In this document: in pieces, positions 18,189 to 28,653 of the stretch
How the letters are laid out: each line of letters begins with the position of its first letter
How positions within the stretch are numbered: the stretch's first letter is position 1
NCBI GenBank assembly: GCA_025350055.1
Contig: JANXYK010000029.1
Coordinates: forward strand, 124,001 to 188,000
Reading direction: 5' to 3'
DNA length: 64,000 bases
Source of the DNA: Gammaproteobacteria bacterium
GTDB taxonomy: Bacteria > Pseudomonadota > Gammaproteobacteria > Steroidobacterales > Steroidobacteraceae
Made by a program: the position numbers and the translations under genes
Notes under the pieces: generated by a model
The model's input: the letters and a program-made list of their open reading frames with translations, nothing else
Databases searched by the model: none
Told to the model about the DNA's origin: nothing

Positions 18189-19520
18189 GTGCGCACCTCG
18201 CGTCGGCAGTTCCTCGGTGCAGCAGGCCTCGCCGGCGTGGCAGGCGTGGTGGGCGTGCCTGGGGTAGCGCTGGCCGCGCCGCCGCGGCGGGAAGATGCGG
18301 CGCCGCCGCTGCCCGCACGGCCTGTCACGGAACCCGTCGCGCTCGCCGCGAATGAAACCTACTGGCGCAGCGTCGCGGCGCAATACGCCGTAACGGCCGA
18401 GGTCACCAATCTCGAGGCGGGTTACTGGGGCATGATGTCGCGCCCGGTGCTGGCGCAGTATCAGCAGCACACCGAGCGCGTGAATGCCGGCAGTTCCTTC
18501 TACGCGCGCGGACAATACTTGCAGGATCTCGAAGCGGTGCGCGCGCGCGTCGCCGCGTCATTGGGCGTCGAGGTCAGCGAGATTGCCCTCACGCGCGGCG
18601 CCACCGAGGCACTGCAGTGCCTGATCGGTGGCTACAACAAGCTAAAGCCCGGCGATGCCGTGCTGTACGCGGATGTCGACTACCCGGCCATGCAATACGC
18701 AATGAAGTGGCTGGCCGATCGCCGTGGCGTACACGTGGAGCACATGGCGTTGCCCGAGCCCGCTACCCGCGCAGCAGTGATCGCCGCCTATGCAGCCGCG
18801 ATGGATGCCACTCCGGCACTGCGACTGCTGCTGCTCACGCACGTCAACAACAAGACCGGCCTGGCATTGCCGGTGGCCGAAATCACGGCGCTGGCGCGGC
18901 AACGCGGCGTGGATGTGATCCTCGACGCCGCGCATGCCTGGGGGCAGATCGAATTCTCCATCGGCACGCTGGGTCCCGATTTCATCGGCGTGAACCTGCA
19001 CAAATGGATCGGCGCGCCGGTCGGCGTCGGTGCGCTCTACATCCGCAAGGGGCGCCTGGCCGATGTCGATCGCATGATGGCGAATGAAGACGAACCGGAC
19101 GACAGCATCCTGAGCCGCGTGCATTCGGGCACCGCGAATTTCGCCGCACTGCTGTCGGTGCCGGCGGCGCTTGATTTCCATGATGCCATCGGCGAGCGCT
19201 ACAAAGTGGCGCGCCTGCGCTACCTGCGCGATCGCTGGGTGCACGCGGTGCGTGCTGTTCCCGGCATTGAAGTGCTCACGCCCGACGAGCCTGGCATGGC
19301 CGGTGCCATCACCTCATTCCGGCTGCAGGGCGGGAAAACGAAAGAGGAGAACCAGCGCATCGTCGATGAGCTCGTCAAGCGCTACGGACTGTTCACGGTG
19401 CGTCGCACCGGGCTGGAGCGGGGCGATTGCGTGCGCGTGACGCCTGCGCTGTACAACTGCGTGGCCGATGTCGATCGACTGGTGGCCGCGCTCAAGGCCA
19501 TGGCGGCTGCTGCGGCTTGA
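18189..19520 (+). CDS. Class V PLP aminotransferase with Tat signal
   Basis: A 443-residue PLP enzyme of the class V (isopenicillin N epimerase/cysteine desulfurase-like) family. It opens with a twin-arginine signal (TSRRQFLGAAG), so it is folded with cofactor before export. The PLP lysine is in GVNLHKWIGAPVG, and the PLP-binding Asp-Ala-Ala-His is in VILDAAHAWGQ. TRGATEALQCLIGGY is the phosphate-binding region. GTG 18189 lies 5 bp after the M20 stop. Tat-exported class V enzymes occur in Xanthomonadales-like genomes, but I know of no defined substrate. Coupling with an exported peptidase suggests periplasmic amino acid or peptide chemistry. Confidence 0.87.
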   Translation: MRTSRRQFLGAAGLAGVAGVVGVPGVALAAPPRREDAAPPLPARPVTEPVALAANETYWRSVAAQYAVTAEVTNLEAGYWGMMSRPVLAQYQQHTERVNAGSSFYARGQYLQDLEAVRARVAASLGVEVSEIALTRGATEALQCLIGGYNKLKPGDAVLYADVDYPAMQYAMKWLADRRGVHVEHMALPEPATRAAVIAAYAAAMDATPALRLLLLTHVNNKTGLALPVAEITALARQRGVDVILDAAHAWGQIEFSIGTLGPDFIGVNLHKWIGAPVGVGALYIRKGRLADVDRMMANEDEPDDSILSRVHSGTANFAALLSVPAALDFHDAIGERYKVARLRYLRDRWVHAVRAVPGIEVLTPDEPGMAGAITSFRLQGGKTKEENQRIVDELVKRYGLFTVRRTGLERGDCVRVTPALYNCVADVDRLVAALKAMAAAAA

Positions 19521-19576
19521 GGTTGAACGTGCGCGGTGGCGCGCGCCGGGATTTGCGCCGCGGTTGGCGCCGCGCT

Positions 19577-20038
19577 TCAGTTCAGCAGCCAGCCGAACAG
19601 ACGCGGAAACGCGCCCTGGGGCTTCGGTGCCAGCTGCTGGGCTTTCGCGAGATTGCGCTGCATGTGCTCGGCGAAGGCCACCAGCTGCTTCAGGTCGCGC
19701 AAAGGATGATTCGCCGCCATGCGGCCGGAGCTGAGTTCGCGTTGCACCACCGCCTGCGCGAGTTTCAGGTCGACCTGCTCGTTCACCAGGCATTCCCTGG
19801 CGAGCATCATCGAATAGCCATGGCCGCGGATCTCGCGGAAGTTCTCGAGGTCCTTCGGATCAAGGCCCTTCTCGACCAGATTCATCAATGACTGGTTGAG
19901 CGCCAGAAGTGCTGCGCGCTGCGGGCCGATGCGGGCACTCTCGAAGGCGTCGTGAATGCGCGTGCGCAGTTGCCGCCACTGTTTGGCAGCATCCGCGGCG
20001 TTCTCCGGCACGTCGCCTATCAGTTCGTTGTTGATCAT
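19577..20038 (-). CDS. Unknown helical protein
   Basis: I do not recognise this family. The 153-residue protein is predicted to be almost entirely helical, soluble and charged (DAAKQWRQLRTRIHDAFESAR, FAEHMQRNLAKAQQLAPKP), with no signal or metal motif. ATG 20038 is preferred over the in-frame upstream codon at 20059. It is divergent from another unknown gene at 20215, with 176 bp between their starts, and converges with the aminotransferase. Codon use resembles the neighbours and the opposite strand offers no better gene, which supports it being real. Confidence 0.65.
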   Translation of the reverse strand: MINNELIGDVPENAADAAKQWRQLRTRIHDAFESARIGPQRAALLALNQSLMNLVEKGLDPKDLENFREIRGHGYSMMLARECLVNEQVDLKLAQAVVQRELSSGRMAANHPLRDLKQLVAFAEHMQRNLAKAQQLAPKPQGAFPRLFGWLLN

Positions 20039-20214
20039 GGCGCCTATGATGCGCAGCACCGGGCCCGCACTTGTGGCCCGACCTCACATTGTTGGCGACC
20101 GATGGTCGGGATTGCGGCAGGGCCCCGCTTTCCGCTGCCTCAAATGCGAAGCTGGTCTCGGTACCCGCGGCCCGTGGTTCACATAATTGTGCCCTGCCAC
20201 GGAGGTAAAGGACC

Positions 20215-20550
20215 ATGCCAGACACCAGGCACAGGCTGACCCTGACGGGTGAATACGAACGCTTCAGCGTCGGTCGGATGATCGAGGGTGATCCGCTCGC
20301 GATGGTGCTGCCCTTCGAAACGGTCGCGCGCCTGACCGAATCCTGCGCGGCCGCGCGCGCCGCCACCCTGAACATGGCTCCGGTCGCTGGCGCCGATGCA
20401 ATAGAAGACCTCGTGGAACTCATGCACGCACTGCTGGGTGGTTACGCCAAGGTCGCTGCCGCGGATGCGCTGGCGGCACGCAGCACCGAGACCCTGCAGC
20501 AGGCACTGTCGGAGATCGCGCAGCTACGCGCAGAGCTGGGCAATTCCTAG
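20215..20550 (+). CDS. Unknown small protein
   Basis: An unrecognised 111-residue soluble protein. Its ribosome binding site is unusually good (GGAGG about 13 nt and AAGGA 5-9 nt before the ATG), which is the main support for it being a gene. The N-terminal half has beta-strand character (HRLTLTGEYERFSVG), and the C-terminal 40 residues form a likely coiled coil (TETLQQALSEIAQLRAEL). No catalytic motif is visible. It is divergent from the unknown gene at 19577-20038. Its stop codon overlaps the end of the opposing small ORF at 20547. Confidence 0.65.
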   Translation: MPDTRHRLTLTGEYERFSVGRMIEGDPLAMVLPFETVARLTESCAAARAATLNMAPVAGADAIEDLVELMHALLGGYAKVAAADALAARSTETLQQALSEIAQLRAELGNS

Positions 20551-20808
20551 TGCCTCGCGCCGCCTGAATACAGGCGATTCTCGTACAGGTATTCCGTAAC
20601 CCTGAGCAGCGCCAGTCCGTCGCGCTGCAGTTCCACAGCATCCACTGCCGCTTGCAGGTGATCACCGACCACGCGCCAGGTGCTGGCAGGTTTGTCGGGA
20701 CGCAACACCGCCACCGCATCGCCCCAGCACACACACCAGCAGCCACAGGCCGTAGACCCGTAGCAAAAGCTGCAACAGCTGCCCGCCGTTGCGCAGGGCT
20801 TTATTCAC
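20547..20808 (-). pseudogene. Small membrane ORF split by a frameshift
   Basis: Two overlapping frames look like one small gene. From GTG 20808, which overlaps the stop of the BNR-repeat gene, the sequence reads a short charged start then a membrane helix (LQLLLRVYGLWLLVCV). After a 9-base CA/GT run at 20728-20736 that frame becomes arginine-rich, while the other frame continues as protein-like sequence (DAVAVLRPDKPASTWRVVG) to the stop at 20547. Adding one GT unit, or removing one base, joins them into a protein of about 87 residues. This could be a pseudogene, a sequencing error, slippage-controlled expression, or two chance ORFs. The second frame alone, from GTG 20732, gives 61 residues. 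Confidence 0.4.
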
Positions 20809-23800
20809 TATCGGCGAGGTCAGGGTCCTTGGGCGGCGCGAGCTCCGGGCGCAGCGCTGCGAGATGAGCCTGGTGCAGGCTCTTGTTGAGGCCAGGGGCC
20901 AGCGTCGCGAGCAGCTGCTGCCAGTGTGGCTCCAGCGCCTGCCAGTCGGCCAGCGCGTGTCCGGCGGCGGCGCTCTGCGCCGCGGTGGGTGCGGCATCGG
21001 CGCGCAGCACCTGGTCGTAGAGCGTGGCGATCTCGCCGTTCAGGTCCTCGAGGCCACGCAGCTTGGTACCGGATTCAGGCTCGGATCCGGTCAGCAGTTT
21101 TTCCAGCCGCTCATCGAACTCGTGCAGCTCGGTCGCGACCCTGGCGGGCGCACTGCCGCGCGGCGGGGTCTTCATCTGCGTGCTGCGTTCCTTGATCTGC
21201 GCGCGCAACGAGCGCGCCGTGAGCAGCGCCGCGGTGCTGCCATCCACGCCCGCGGCCAGTTGCTGCGCGAGTGCAAGCTGGCTCGCGTAGTCGGCCGCGC
21301 TGAGCTTGAGGCGCGGATCGCCCTTCACCTCCAGTGTCTGGTCCCAATGCTGCGCGCCCACCAGCAGCCGCACGCCGTACTCGCCGGGCGCCACGCTCGG
21401 GCCTTGCGGAACGCGCGGTGTATCGCCGGGCACTGCGGAGATCGGATAGCCGCGCTGCGGCGTGCGCGGCGAGGCGTAGTGCAGGTCCCAGACCCAGCGG
21501 TGCATGCCGGCCGTGGTCGCGAGTGCCCTGGGCTCGCGCAGCCAGTTGGTCGGGATGAGCTCCTGCTCGAGGTCCTTGGGCTGGAATCCGGCAGGCTCGT
21601 CGCTGGAGTAGCGCCGTACCAATGCGCCAGCGGCATCATGGATCTCGATCGCCACGAGGCCCTTGGCGTCGTGCGGGCCCTTGGCGTCGTGGGCCCCCGT
21701 GAGGTCGTGGGCAAGATAGTAGTCGAGTATCGCGCCATCGGGCGGATTGCGGCCGGCCGGCTCATCGGGCGGAATCGGCGTATCGGTGTTGGTGCTGCGC
21801 TGTACGCGCAGTGCCGTCGCGGGCTTGAGCAGGGCGGCTTCGCGCTGCTGCAGCGCTGCGTCGTACTGGCGCAGCGGGCTCAGGTCATCGAGTATCCAGA
21901 ACGAGCGCCCGTGTGTGGCGACGATCAGATCCTGGCCGTGCACCGCCAGGTCGCGCATCGAGGTGTGCGGCAGGTTCAGCTGCAGCGATTGCCAGTGCGC
22001 GCCGTCATCGAAAGACACGGCGACCGATTTTTCGGTGCCTGCGTACAGCAGGCCGCGCCGCTCCGGGTCTTCGCGCACGGTGTTCACGGGCTCATTCGCC
22101 GCCAGGCCATTCACGATCAGCTGCCAGCTGCGGCCGCCATCGCCGGTGCGATAGATGTAGGGCGCCAGATCATCGATGCGGAAACGGCTGACCGTGGCAT
22201 AGGCCACCAGCGGATCGAAGTGCGAAGCCTCGAGCTGCGTCACCTTGCTCCAGGCCGTGAGCGCAGGCGGCGTCACGTTGACCCATTCGCTCTCGCCCGC
22301 ATTGCGGCGCCAGATCAGGCCGTCGTCGGTGCCGAGCCACAGCAGGCCATCGCTGAGCGGCGAGGGGCTGGCCGCGTAGATCACGCCACGCTGGCTTTCG
22401 GCCTTCTTGAGCCGCAGCTCGCCGACGCTCGCGGGAATCTCCGGCTTCTCGCGCGCGAGATCGGGGCTGACGGCTTTCCAGTTGCGCCCGCCATCATGGG
22501 TCTCATACAGCCGGTTGGCGGCGTAGTAAAGCTGGTGCGGATCCTGCGGCGAGAAGAACAGCGGCTCGGTGCGATCGACGCGCACGTCGGGCCCACGTAG
22601 CGGAATCGGCGAGATGTTCTGCACCTGGCCGGTGGCGAGATCGGTGCGCGTGACTTCATTTCGGCCGGCGCCGTAGACGATGTTCGCATCGAGCGGATCA
22701 GGCACCGCGTAGCCGTACTCGATCACACCCACCGGATGCCAATCCCTGAAGGTGATCTGGCCATCATTGCCGCGGCTGCTGGTGCACACCGAGCCGCTCT
22801 CCTGCTGGCCGGAGCAGACCCGGTACGGAAAGCCATTGGAGACCCCAAGGTGATAGAGCTGCGCCGTGGGTTGGTTGTACCACGAGCTCCAGGTAGCACC
22901 GCCGTTCACGGTGACGATCGCGCCCTGGTCCGAGACCAGGGCGATGGTGTTGGCATCATCCGGGCTGATCCACAGGTTCTGGTAGTCATCGCCGCCGGGT
23001 GCGCCACGCAGCGAACTCCAGGTCACGCCGCCATCGGTGGATTTCATCGTGACGATGCTGGCGCTGTAGACCACATCCGCGTTGTGCGGATCCACGCGGA
23101 TGATGGGCAGGTCGCCGCCGCCGATCAGCAACGCCGGTCGCGGGTCGGTCGTGATGCGCGACCAGTGCTCACCGCCATCGTCCGAGCGGAACACGCCGAG
23201 CCCGGCCGCCGAGCTGTAATCGCTCGGCGTGGTGGTGCCGACCGTGGCAAACAGGCGGCCGTGCTGGCTGGGCGCCACGCTGATCTGCATCTGCGAGAGG
23301 TTCTCGGGCAGGCCCGTGCCGATCTGCTGCCAGTGTTCACCGCCGTCGGTGGACCTGAAAAATCCGCCGCCCGCGCCGTCGTACTGGTTGTTGTCTTCCC
23401 AGGGGCCGGAGCGTGCTTGCCACAGCGTGGCGTAAATCACGTTGGCATCGAAGGGATCGATGATCACGCAATAGGCGCCGGTATTCTCATCGCGATGGAG
23501 CACGCGGTTCCAGTGCGCGCCGCCATCCACGCTGCGATACACGCCGCGTTCGCTGTTGGCGCCGAAGGGGTGGCCGAGCACCGCCGCGTAGACGCGCTGC
23601 GGATCATGCGGATCGATCGCCAGCTCCGGTACCTGCTGCGCATCATCGAGGCCCAGGTGTGCCCAAGTCTTGCCCGCATCGTCCGAGCGATACACACCAT
23701 TGCCGACTGAAAGATCCGGCCGGTGCAGGCCTTCACCGCTGCCGACATAGATGATCGAGGGGTTGGAAGGCGCCACCGCGATCGCGCCGATTGACTGCGT

Positions 23801-24106
23801 GGCCTCCGCATCGAACAGCGGCCGCCAGCTGCGGCCGTAGTCGTCGGTTTTCCAGACGCCGCCGTTCACGGCGCCGATCAGAAAGCTGCCCGCGTGGCCG
23901 GGGATGCCCGCAACCGCGCGCGTGCGGCCACCGCGAAAGGGCCCGATCATGCGCCATTGCAGGCTCTGTGCGGCGGGCGTCGGCGCGAGCGCTGTCGCGG
24001 CTGACGCAGCCGTCGCAGCGAGTGGCGTTGCGTCCGCCGCTGGGACATTGCCGCGCAGCAGCGACGCTGCAACCAGAATCGACAGCGCGCCGTGCACAGC
24101 TTTCAT
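20801..24106 (-). CDS. Exported BNR/VPS10-type beta-propeller protein
   Basis: A 1101-residue protein with a signal peptide (ALSILVAASLLRGNVPAADA) and repeated sialidase-like Asp-box motifs such as S-x-D-x-G-x-x-W: SDDAGKTW, SVDGGAHW, STDGGEHW, SDDGGEHW, STDGGVTW. These form one or two large beta-propellers over about residues 45-760. The last 340 residues are a separate domain with coiled-coil character. Annotation pipelines usually call such proteins glycosyl hydrolase or sortilin-like, but catalytic residues of sialidases are not evident, so binding or turnover of an extracellular polymer is only inferred. An 18-bp tandem repeat lies within it. It starts 11 bp after hppA on the same strand. 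Confidence 0.85.
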   Translation of the reverse strand: MKAVHGALSILVAASLLRGNVPAADATPLAATAASAATALAPTPAAQSLQWRMIGPFRGGRTRAVAGIPGHAGSFLIGAVNGGVWKTDDYGRSWRPLFDAEATQSIGAIAVAPSNPSIIYVGSGEGLHRPDLSVGNGVYRSDDAGKTWAHLGLDDAQQVPELAIDPHDPQRVYAAVLGHPFGANSERGVYRSVDGGAHWNRVLHRDENTGAYCVIIDPFDANVIYATLWQARSGPWEDNNQYDGAGGGFFRSTDGGEHWQQIGTGLPENLSQMQISVAPSQHGRLFATVGTTTPSDYSSAAGLGVFRSDDGGEHWSRITTDPRPALLIGGGDLPIIRVDPHNADVVYSASIVTMKSTDGGVTWSSLRGAPGGDDYQNLWISPDDANTIALVSDQGAIVTVNGGATWSSWYNQPTAQLYHLGVSNGFPYRVCSGQQESGSVCTSSRGNDGQITFRDWHPVGVIEYGYAVPDPLDANIVYGAGRNEVTRTDLATGQVQNISPIPLRGPDVRVDRTEPLFFSPQDPHQLYYAANRLYETHDGGRNWKAVSPDLAREKPEIPASVGELRLKKAESQRGVIYAASPSPLSDGLLWLGTDDGLIWRRNAGESEWVNVTPPALTAWSKVTQLEASHFDPLVAYATVSRFRIDDLAPYIYRTGDGGRSWQLIVNGLAANEPVNTVREDPERRGLLYAGTEKSVAVSFDDGAHWQSLQLNLPHTSMRDLAVHGQDLIVATHGRSFWILDDLSPLRQYDAALQQREAALLKPATALRVQRSTNTDTPIPPDEPAGRNPPDGAILDYYLAHDLTGAHDAKGPHDAKGLVAIEIHDAAGALVRRYSSDEPAGFQPKDLEQELIPTNWLREPRALATTAGMHRWVWDLHYASPRTPQRGYPISAVPGDTPRVPQGPSVAPGEYGVRLLVGAQHWDQTLEVKGDPRLKLSAADYASQLALAQQLAAGVDGSTAALLTARSLRAQIKERSTQMKTPPRGSAPARVATELHEFDERLEKLLTGSEPESGTKLRGLEDLNGEIATLYDQVLRADAAPTAAQSAAAGHALADWQALEPHWQQLLATLAPGLNKSLHQAHLAALRPELAPPKDPDLADSE
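21657..21710 (-). repeat. 18-bp tandem repeat inside the BNR-protein gene
   Basis: Three copies of an 18-bp unit, the first two nearly identical and the third diverged, encode HDLTGA-HDAKGP-HDAKGL in the protein. Unit length is a multiple of three, so copy-number change would keep the frame. Confidence 0.75.
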
Positions 24107-24117
24107 GGGTGTCAGTC

Positions 24118-26166
<2,049 letters not shown>

Positions 26167-26271
26167 GAAGAAACCTCCGGATATCAACGAGTTCTGGTTA
26201 TTTAGGGCCCACTAAAACCGGAAACCGGGGTTCGCGGGGGCGCGAAATATACCACATAGGGCCGGAGGCAG

Positions 26272-26325
26272 CCCGCAGGCCCGCAGGCCCGCAGGCCGGC
26301 GGGCCGCAACGCAGGCAGCGTTGCG
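26272..26325. repeat. Short tandem repeat and hairpin between slyX and hppA
   Basis: Three exact copies of CCCGCAGG run from 26272 to 26295. Next to them CGCAACGC (26305-26312) and GCGTTGCG (26318-26325) form a perfect 8-bp stem with a 5-base loop. The hairpin lies just past the slyX stop and could pause or partly end transcription before hppA. It has no T-tract. Confidence 0.45.
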
Positions 26326-26338
26326 CGACCGGCGCAGC

Positions 26339-26548
26339 CTAGTAATGGGGCGGTTTTTCATCGGCCGTGGCGCTGGCGCCTTGCGGGGCTTCGAAACCCG
26401 CAAGGCGCTCGGCCAGCTGCTTGAGGCGCGTGCGCAGCATCGCGATCTCGCTCTGCTGGCGGGCGATCACATCATTGAGCTCGTTGACCGTGTGCTCCAC
26501 ATAGGCGAGCTTGGTCTCGATCAGTTCGAAGCGCTCGAGCTCGTTCAT
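26339..26548 (-). CDS. slyX: SlyX family protein
   Basis: A 69-residue coiled-coil protein matching SlyX: a leucine-heptad body (ELERFELIETKLAYVEHTV, ARQQSEIAMLRTRLKQL) and the characteristic C-terminal PPHY. SlyX is widespread in gammaproteobacteria but has no established function. It lies 13 bp downstream of the PPi-phosphofructokinase start-to-stop unit on the same strand and upstream of hppA, so it probably shares their mRNA. Confidence 0.88.
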   Translation of the reverse strand: MNELERFELIETKLAYVEHTVNELNDVIARQQSEIAMLRTRLKQLAERLAGFEAPQGASATADEKPPHY

Positions 26549-26561
26549 CGCGTGGTCAGCG

Positions 26562-27833
26562 TCAGAGCTTGTAGGGCACGTTCAATTTGCGGCGCACGGC
26601 GCGCTTGCGCAGCTGCGCATATTTCGGCAGGCCGTTTTGATAGGGTGGGTAGTCTTCACCGCCGATCAGCGGTTCGAGATAGCGGCGGCATGCCGGGGTG
26701 ATGCCGAATCCATCGGTGGTCACGAAGTTGCGCGGCACCTTCTTCTCGACATTGGCCACTTTATCCAGCGGCACCGGCACGATCTTCCATTTATAGGGCT
26801 TGGAAGCAATACGTTTGATCGCCGGCATCACGCCGTGCTTGCCAGCAACGGCGTATTCGACCGCCGCGCGACCCACCGCGTAGGCCTGATCGACATCGAC
26901 CTTCGAGGCGATGTGACGCGCTGCGCGTTGCAGGTAGTCGGCGACCGCCCAGTGGAATTTGTAGCCGAGGGATTCGCGCACCATGTTGGCGACTACCGGG
27001 CCCACGCCACCGAGCTGCGTGTGGCCGAAGGCATCCTTGCTGCCCGCCTCGGCGAGGAAGCGCCCGTCGGGGTACTTGGCGCCCTCGGATACCACGACCA
27101 CACAGTAGCCGTATTTTTCGACGCATTCCTTGACGCGGGCGGTAAAGCGGTCGCGATCAAAAGCGATCTCCGGAAACAAAATGATATGCGGCGGATCGCC
27201 GGGCTTGCGGCCGGCCAGGCCGCCCGCGGCGGCGATCCAGCCCGCGTGCCGGCCCATCACTTCGAGCACGAATACCTTGGTGGACGTGCGCGCCATCGAG
27301 GCGACATCGAGCGCGCCCTCGAGCGTCGAGACCGCGATGTACTTGGCGACTGAACCGAAACCCGGGCAGCAGTCGGTGAGCGGCAGATCGTTGTCGACCG
27401 TCTTGGGCACACCGATGCAGGCGATGGGGTAGCCAAGCTGCGCGCCGATCTGCGACACCTTGTTGGCGGTATCCATCGAATCGTTGCCGCCGTTATAGAA
27501 GAAGTAGCCGACATCATGTGCGCGGAATACTTCGATCAGGCGCTGGTACTCGGCACGGTTCTCAGCCAGCCCCTTGAGCTTGAAGCGCGCGGAACCGAAA
27601 GCTCCCGCGGGTGTATGCCGCAGCGCGCGGATCGTGGCGCGATCCTCGGCGCCGACGTCGATGAGATCCTCGGTCAGCACACCCACGATGCCATCGCGAC
27701 CGGCGTAGATCTTGCCGATGTGGCGGCGATGCTTGAGCGCGGTTTCGATCACGCCGCAGGCCGAGGCGTTGATCACGGCGGTGACGCCACCCGACTGGGC
27801 GTAGACAGCATTGCGAGGCTTGGCGGTGGGCAT
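26562..27833 (-). CDS. pfp: Pyrophosphate-dependent 6-phosphofructokinase
   Basis: Transfers phosphate from PPi (or back) to fructose 6-phosphate. The 423-residue protein has the PFK substrate loop PKTVDNDLPLTDCCPGFGS and MGRHAGW. The phosphoryl-donor determinants are of the PPi type: Asp in GGNDS where ATP enzymes have Gly, and Lys in PKTVDND. ATG 27833 gives a normal N-terminus (NAVYAQSGGVTAVINAS); the frame extends to 28079 but those residues overlap the adk promoter region on the other strand. PPi-PFK is reversible, so it can serve both glycolysis and gluconeogenesis. It is followed by slyX and hppA and divergent from adk. Confidence 0.94.
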   Translation of the reverse strand: MPTAKPRNAVYAQSGGVTAVINASACGVIETALKHRRHIGKIYAGRDGIVGVLTEDLIDVGAEDRATIRALRHTPAGAFGSARFKLKGLAENRAEYQRLIEVFRAHDVGYFFYNGGNDSMDTANKVSQIGAQLGYPIACIGVPKTVDNDLPLTDCCPGFGSVAKYIAVSTLEGALDVASMARTSTKVFVLEVMGRHAGWIAAAGGLAGRKPGDPPHIILFPEIAFDRDRFTARVKECVEKYGYCVVVVSEGAKYPDGRFLAEAGSKDAFGHTQLGGVGPVVANMVRESLGYKFHWAVADYLQRAARHIASKVDVDQAYAVGRAAVEYAVAGKHGVMPAIKRIASKPYKWKIVPVPLDKVANVEKKVPRNFVTTDGFGITPACRRYLEPLIGGEDYPPYQNGLPKYAQLRKRAVRRKLNVPYKL

Positions 27834-27916
27834 GGGGCTAGTGCTCCGGCTTTTGCAGTGGGTTGAGGTGCCGACGGCATTCAAGGATAACCTGAAGCTT
27901 AAGCAAACGTCGGCGT

Positions 27917-27945
27917 TTGACCGGCTGGCGCGCGCTCGGTACCTT
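27917..27945 (+). promoter_or_regulatory. Promoter of adk
   Basis: TTGACC (27917-27922) and TACCTT (27940-27945) are 17 bp apart. The -10 ends 6 nt before the adk ATG and there is no ribosome binding site, so the mRNA may be leaderless. Confidence 0.4.
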
Positions 27946-27951
27946 TGGCGG

Positions 27952-28608
27952 ATGCGTATCGTGTTACTCGGCGCGCCCGGCTCGGGCAAAGGTACCCAGG
28001 CACAGCGTCTGGTGACGCGCCTTGGCGTACCGCAGATTTCCACCGGCGATCTGCTGCGCTCGGCCGTGGCCCGTGGCACGGGCTATGGCTTGCGCGCCAA
28101 GGCGGCGATGGAGATCGGACAACTGGTGGTCGATGAGATCGTGCTCGGCATCATCCGCGAGCGCCTGGCCGAGAGCGATGCTGCGCTCGGCTATGTGCTC
28201 GATGGCTTTCCGCGCAACCTGGCGCAGGCCGAGGCGCTGGCAAGCATGCTCGCATCCATCAAGCAGCCGCTTGATGCCGTGGTGCTGTTCGAAGTCGACT
28301 ACGGCGAGATCGCGCGCCGCATCGCCGGCCGGCGCACCTGCCCGAAGTGCGGCACCATCTACAACGTGCACGATGCGGCGACGCCGGGCATCACGCATTG
28401 CAAGACCTGCGTGCCGCCACCGTTGCTCACGCAGCGTCCTGATGACAACGAGCAGACTGTCACCAAGCGCCTCGCGGTTTACGACGAGCAGACCAAGCCG
28501 CTGATTGCGCACTATCGCGCGCAGGGGTTGCTGCGCACGATCAATGCGCAGGGCAGTGTCGATGATGTGACGGCGCGCCTGCTGCAGGCGCTGAAGATCA
28601 AGGGCTGA
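27952..28608 (+). CDS. adk: Adenylate kinase with Cys4 zinc lid
   Basis: Interconverts ATP plus AMP and 2 ADP. The 218-residue protein starts MRIVLLGAPGSGKGTQ with the P-loop, has ISTGDLLRSAV and LDGFPRN for AMP binding, and the long LID form. The LID carries CPKCGTIYN and HCKTC, four cysteines spaced as in zinc-binding adenylate kinases of Gram-positive bacteria; the E. coli LID lacks them. ATG 27952 is fixed by the conserved N-terminus, although the frame extends further upstream. It is divergent from the PPi-PFK operon. Pairing with PPi enzymes makes sense because adenylate kinase recycles AMP released with PPi. Confidence 0.97.
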   Translation: MRIVLLGAPGSGKGTQAQRLVTRLGVPQISTGDLLRSAVARGTGYGLRAKAAMEIGQLVVDEIVLGIIRERLAESDAALGYVLDGFPRNLAQAEALASMLASIKQPLDAVVLFEVDYGEIARRIAGRRTCPKCGTIYNVHDAATPGITHCKTCVPPPLLTQRPDDNEQTVTKRLAVYDEQTKPLIAHYRAQGLLRTINAQGSVDDVTARLLQALKIKG

Positions 28609-28614
28609 GTCTCG

Positions 28615-28635
28615 TTGGGCGCGTGGCGCGCCCAA
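28615..28635. terminator. Hairpin between convergent adk and rnd
   Basis: TTGGGCGCG (28615-28623) and CGCGCCCAA (28627-28635) form a perfect 9-bp stem with a 3-base loop just after adk. There is no T-tract on either side beyond the two T in the stem, so it may work as a weak bidirectional terminator or RNA end-protector. Confidence 0.5.
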
Positions 28636-28653
28636 TGCGCGGGCCGCTCGGGC

